A stretch of DNA of 64,000 nt, from positions 2,666,001 through 2,730,000 of the forward strand of contig NZ_JBBOCJ010000001.1 of NCBI RefSeq assembly GCF_038002345.1, written 5' to 3'. Position 1 is the stretch's first letter, and each line of letters begins with the position of its first letter. Positions 63,154 to 64,000 of the stretch are shown here, piece after piece. Below the pieces are notes generated by a model. It worked only from the letters and a program-made list of their open reading frames with translations, was not told the origin of the DNA and did no database searches. The DNA comes from Paenibacillus sp. FSL M7-0420 (GTDB lineage: Bacteria; Bacillota; Bacilli; Paenibacillales; Paenibacillaceae). Position numbers and translations under genes: made by a program.

Positions 63154-63871
63154 TCATGAGCGAGTAGAACAAACCATTTATGGGGCTAATGAGATGCTGA
63201 GACAAGCACATGTCACGCGAAGAATCTCATTTCCAGAGTTTTATAAGGCTCAACTTTCTTTTATCAGTTGGAAAGTATGGATGCTACAACTGTTAATTGT
63301 CGCTGGAATGGGCGTACTTCTATATCAATTTGTGAATCGACCTCACGGAGATATTGAAATTGTCATGCTGGCTTCTATTGCTGCTCCATTATTAGTGATT
63401 ACGGGTTTACAGACACTGACCCGATCTTTGACTTGTCATATGATAGAGATTGAATTAAGCACCTGGCGGAGGCTGGAGAAGCTGACACTGGTGCGCATGA
63501 GTCTGCTTGGCATTGCGGATCTAATCGGTCTGATCATTTTGGCCATTCTCTTGAACGTTTGGATAGAGATGGAGATTGTGAGCCTCCTGCTATATCTTCT
63601 GGTACCGTTCAATGTGTCATGTCTTGGATCCCTTTGGTTAATGAACCGAGTTCGTAACACAAATTGTGGATATTACTGTCTGGCGTATTGCGGACTGTTG
63701 ATTATAGTACAGATTATTTGTACATTTACTCCTTCCTTATCTTTATTTATTTCATCAGCAGACACATTGTGGGGAATAGTACTGTTTCTTTCTTTGGGTG
63801 GGATTGTGTACGAGACTCTAGGGGTAAGCAAGAACTTCAAAAGTCTGGATACAGCCGTGAAATTACATTAA
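63089..63871 (+). CDS. membrane protein overlapping the sigma gene
   Basis: About 260 residues. A basic start (KKKKKHF) and a ~65-residue cytoplasmic region are followed by six hydrophobic segments (WMLQLLIVAGMGVLLYQFV; IVMLASIAAPLLVITGL; LIGLIILAILLNVWI; VSLLLYLLVPFNVSCLG; YCLAYCGLLIIVQIICTF; LWGIVLFLSLGGIVYETL). The TTG at 63089 fits AAAGGAG at 63074-63080; the gene overlaps the sigma factor by 65 nt. I do not recognise the family. Between a sigma factor and an ABC ATPase it could be a permease-like or anti-sigma component. Confidence 0.7.
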   Translation: MKKKKKHFITTTLRGYPSFPVDHERVEQTIYGANEMLRQAHVTRRISFPEFYKAQLSFISWKVWMLQLLIVAGMGVLLYQFVNRPHGDIEIVMLASIAAPLLVITGLQTLTRSLTCHMIEIELSTWRRLEKLTLVRMSLLGIADLIGLIILAILLNVWIEMEIVSLLLYLLVPFNVSCLGSLWLMNRVRNTNCGYYCLAYCGLLIIVQIICTFTPSLSLFISSADTLWGIVLFLSLGGIVYETLGVSKNFKSLDTAVKLH

Positions 63872-63925
63872 TATTTATAAGTTTATAGTAGACAGATCAA
63901 TTGTGATTATAAGGAGAAGTGTGGA

Positions 63926-64000
63926 ATGCTTGAACTAAAATTAAATCAAGTGAGTAAAAAATTTTCTGCTAAAAGAGCGGTAAACGGGATCTCAATCCAG
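63926..64000 (+). CDS. ABC transporter ATPase, N-terminal fragment
   Basis: Only 25 codons are in the window: the start ELKLNQVSKKFSAKRAVNGI is typical of ABC ATPases, ending just before Walker A. AAGGAGA at 63911-63917 supports the ATG. The gene runs off the window. With the sigma factor and membrane protein it forms a small rightward operon that may encode a self-protection transporter. Confidence 0.75.
   Translation, partial: MLELKLNQVSKKFSAKRAVNGISIQ

Overview
The window looks like chromosome from a Paenibacillus-type bacterium (Bacillota). The grounds are an S-layer-homology surface protein, many carbohydrate ABC importers each paired with a YesM/YesN-type two-component system, secreted hemicellulases with Gram-positive signal peptides or lipoboxes, strong AGGAGG-type ribosome binding sites with GTG and TTG starts, and LicT/BglP-type antitermination control. 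Most of the window is moderately GC-rich. The block at about 57.3-62.5 kb is visibly AT-rich. I saw no rRNA, tRNA or CRISPR array.

Layout. 1-0.75 kb: end of an SLH protein. 1.1-16.8 kb: an arabinoxylan-use locus. A leftward histidine kinase / response regulator / binding-protein-like lipoprotein set faces a rightward YtfQ-YtfR-YtfT-YjfF-type (furanose) ABC importer. It is followed by a second YtfQ-like lipoprotein and three secreted enzymes: a XynD-like GH43+CBM6, a second GH43 and a GH10 xylanase. The logic would be: enzymes trim arabinoxylan outside the cell, the importer takes up the released sugar, and the sensor set switches the locus on. 16.8-18.5 kb: two palindromic repeat arrays flank a DUF559-like nuclease-fold gene. 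18.5-26 kb: an AraC regulator, then an LplB/LplC/LplA-type oligosaccharide importer with its own two-component system. 26-32 kb: a YheC/D ATP-grasp gene, a rare fusion of a PaaK-like adenylating domain with an SbnA-like synthase, an MFS transporter and a phosphodiesterase-type enzyme. 32-35 kb: a manganese-type ABC importer (H-H-E-D ligand set) behind a strong promoter with a candidate MntR box.

35-42 kb: an O-methyltransferase with a divergent LysR regulator, a YoaS-YozG-YoaT-like trio, a saccharopine-dehydrogenase-like oxidoreductase with a divergent LuxR regulator, a small inverted-repeat-bounded element carrying another 51-nt repeat array, and an FMN reductase. 42-48 kb: a leftward licT-bglP-bglA-kdgT-like beta-glucoside operon with two RAT/terminator attenuators. 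48-57 kb: an orphan Rieske oxygenase, a phosphatase, a quinone-oxidoreductase-like gene divergent from marR-arsR, and a TetR-controlled MFS plus FtsX/ABC operon.

57.4-62.5 kb: the best candidate for an undescribed system. It is an AT-rich RiPP cluster with a radical SAM/SPASM maturase, a 71-residue precursor with two CxCxC triplets, an M16 (HxxEH) peptidase and an ABC exporter. The window ends in an ECF-type sigma factor, an overlapping membrane protein and the start of an ABC ATPase.

At the non-coding level, three copies and one remnant of a structured intergenic element occur at 6.8, 19.6, 41.4 and 32.3 kb, with base changes that compensate across a stem. Two repeat arrays have the same exact 51-nt period and both lie between converging genes.
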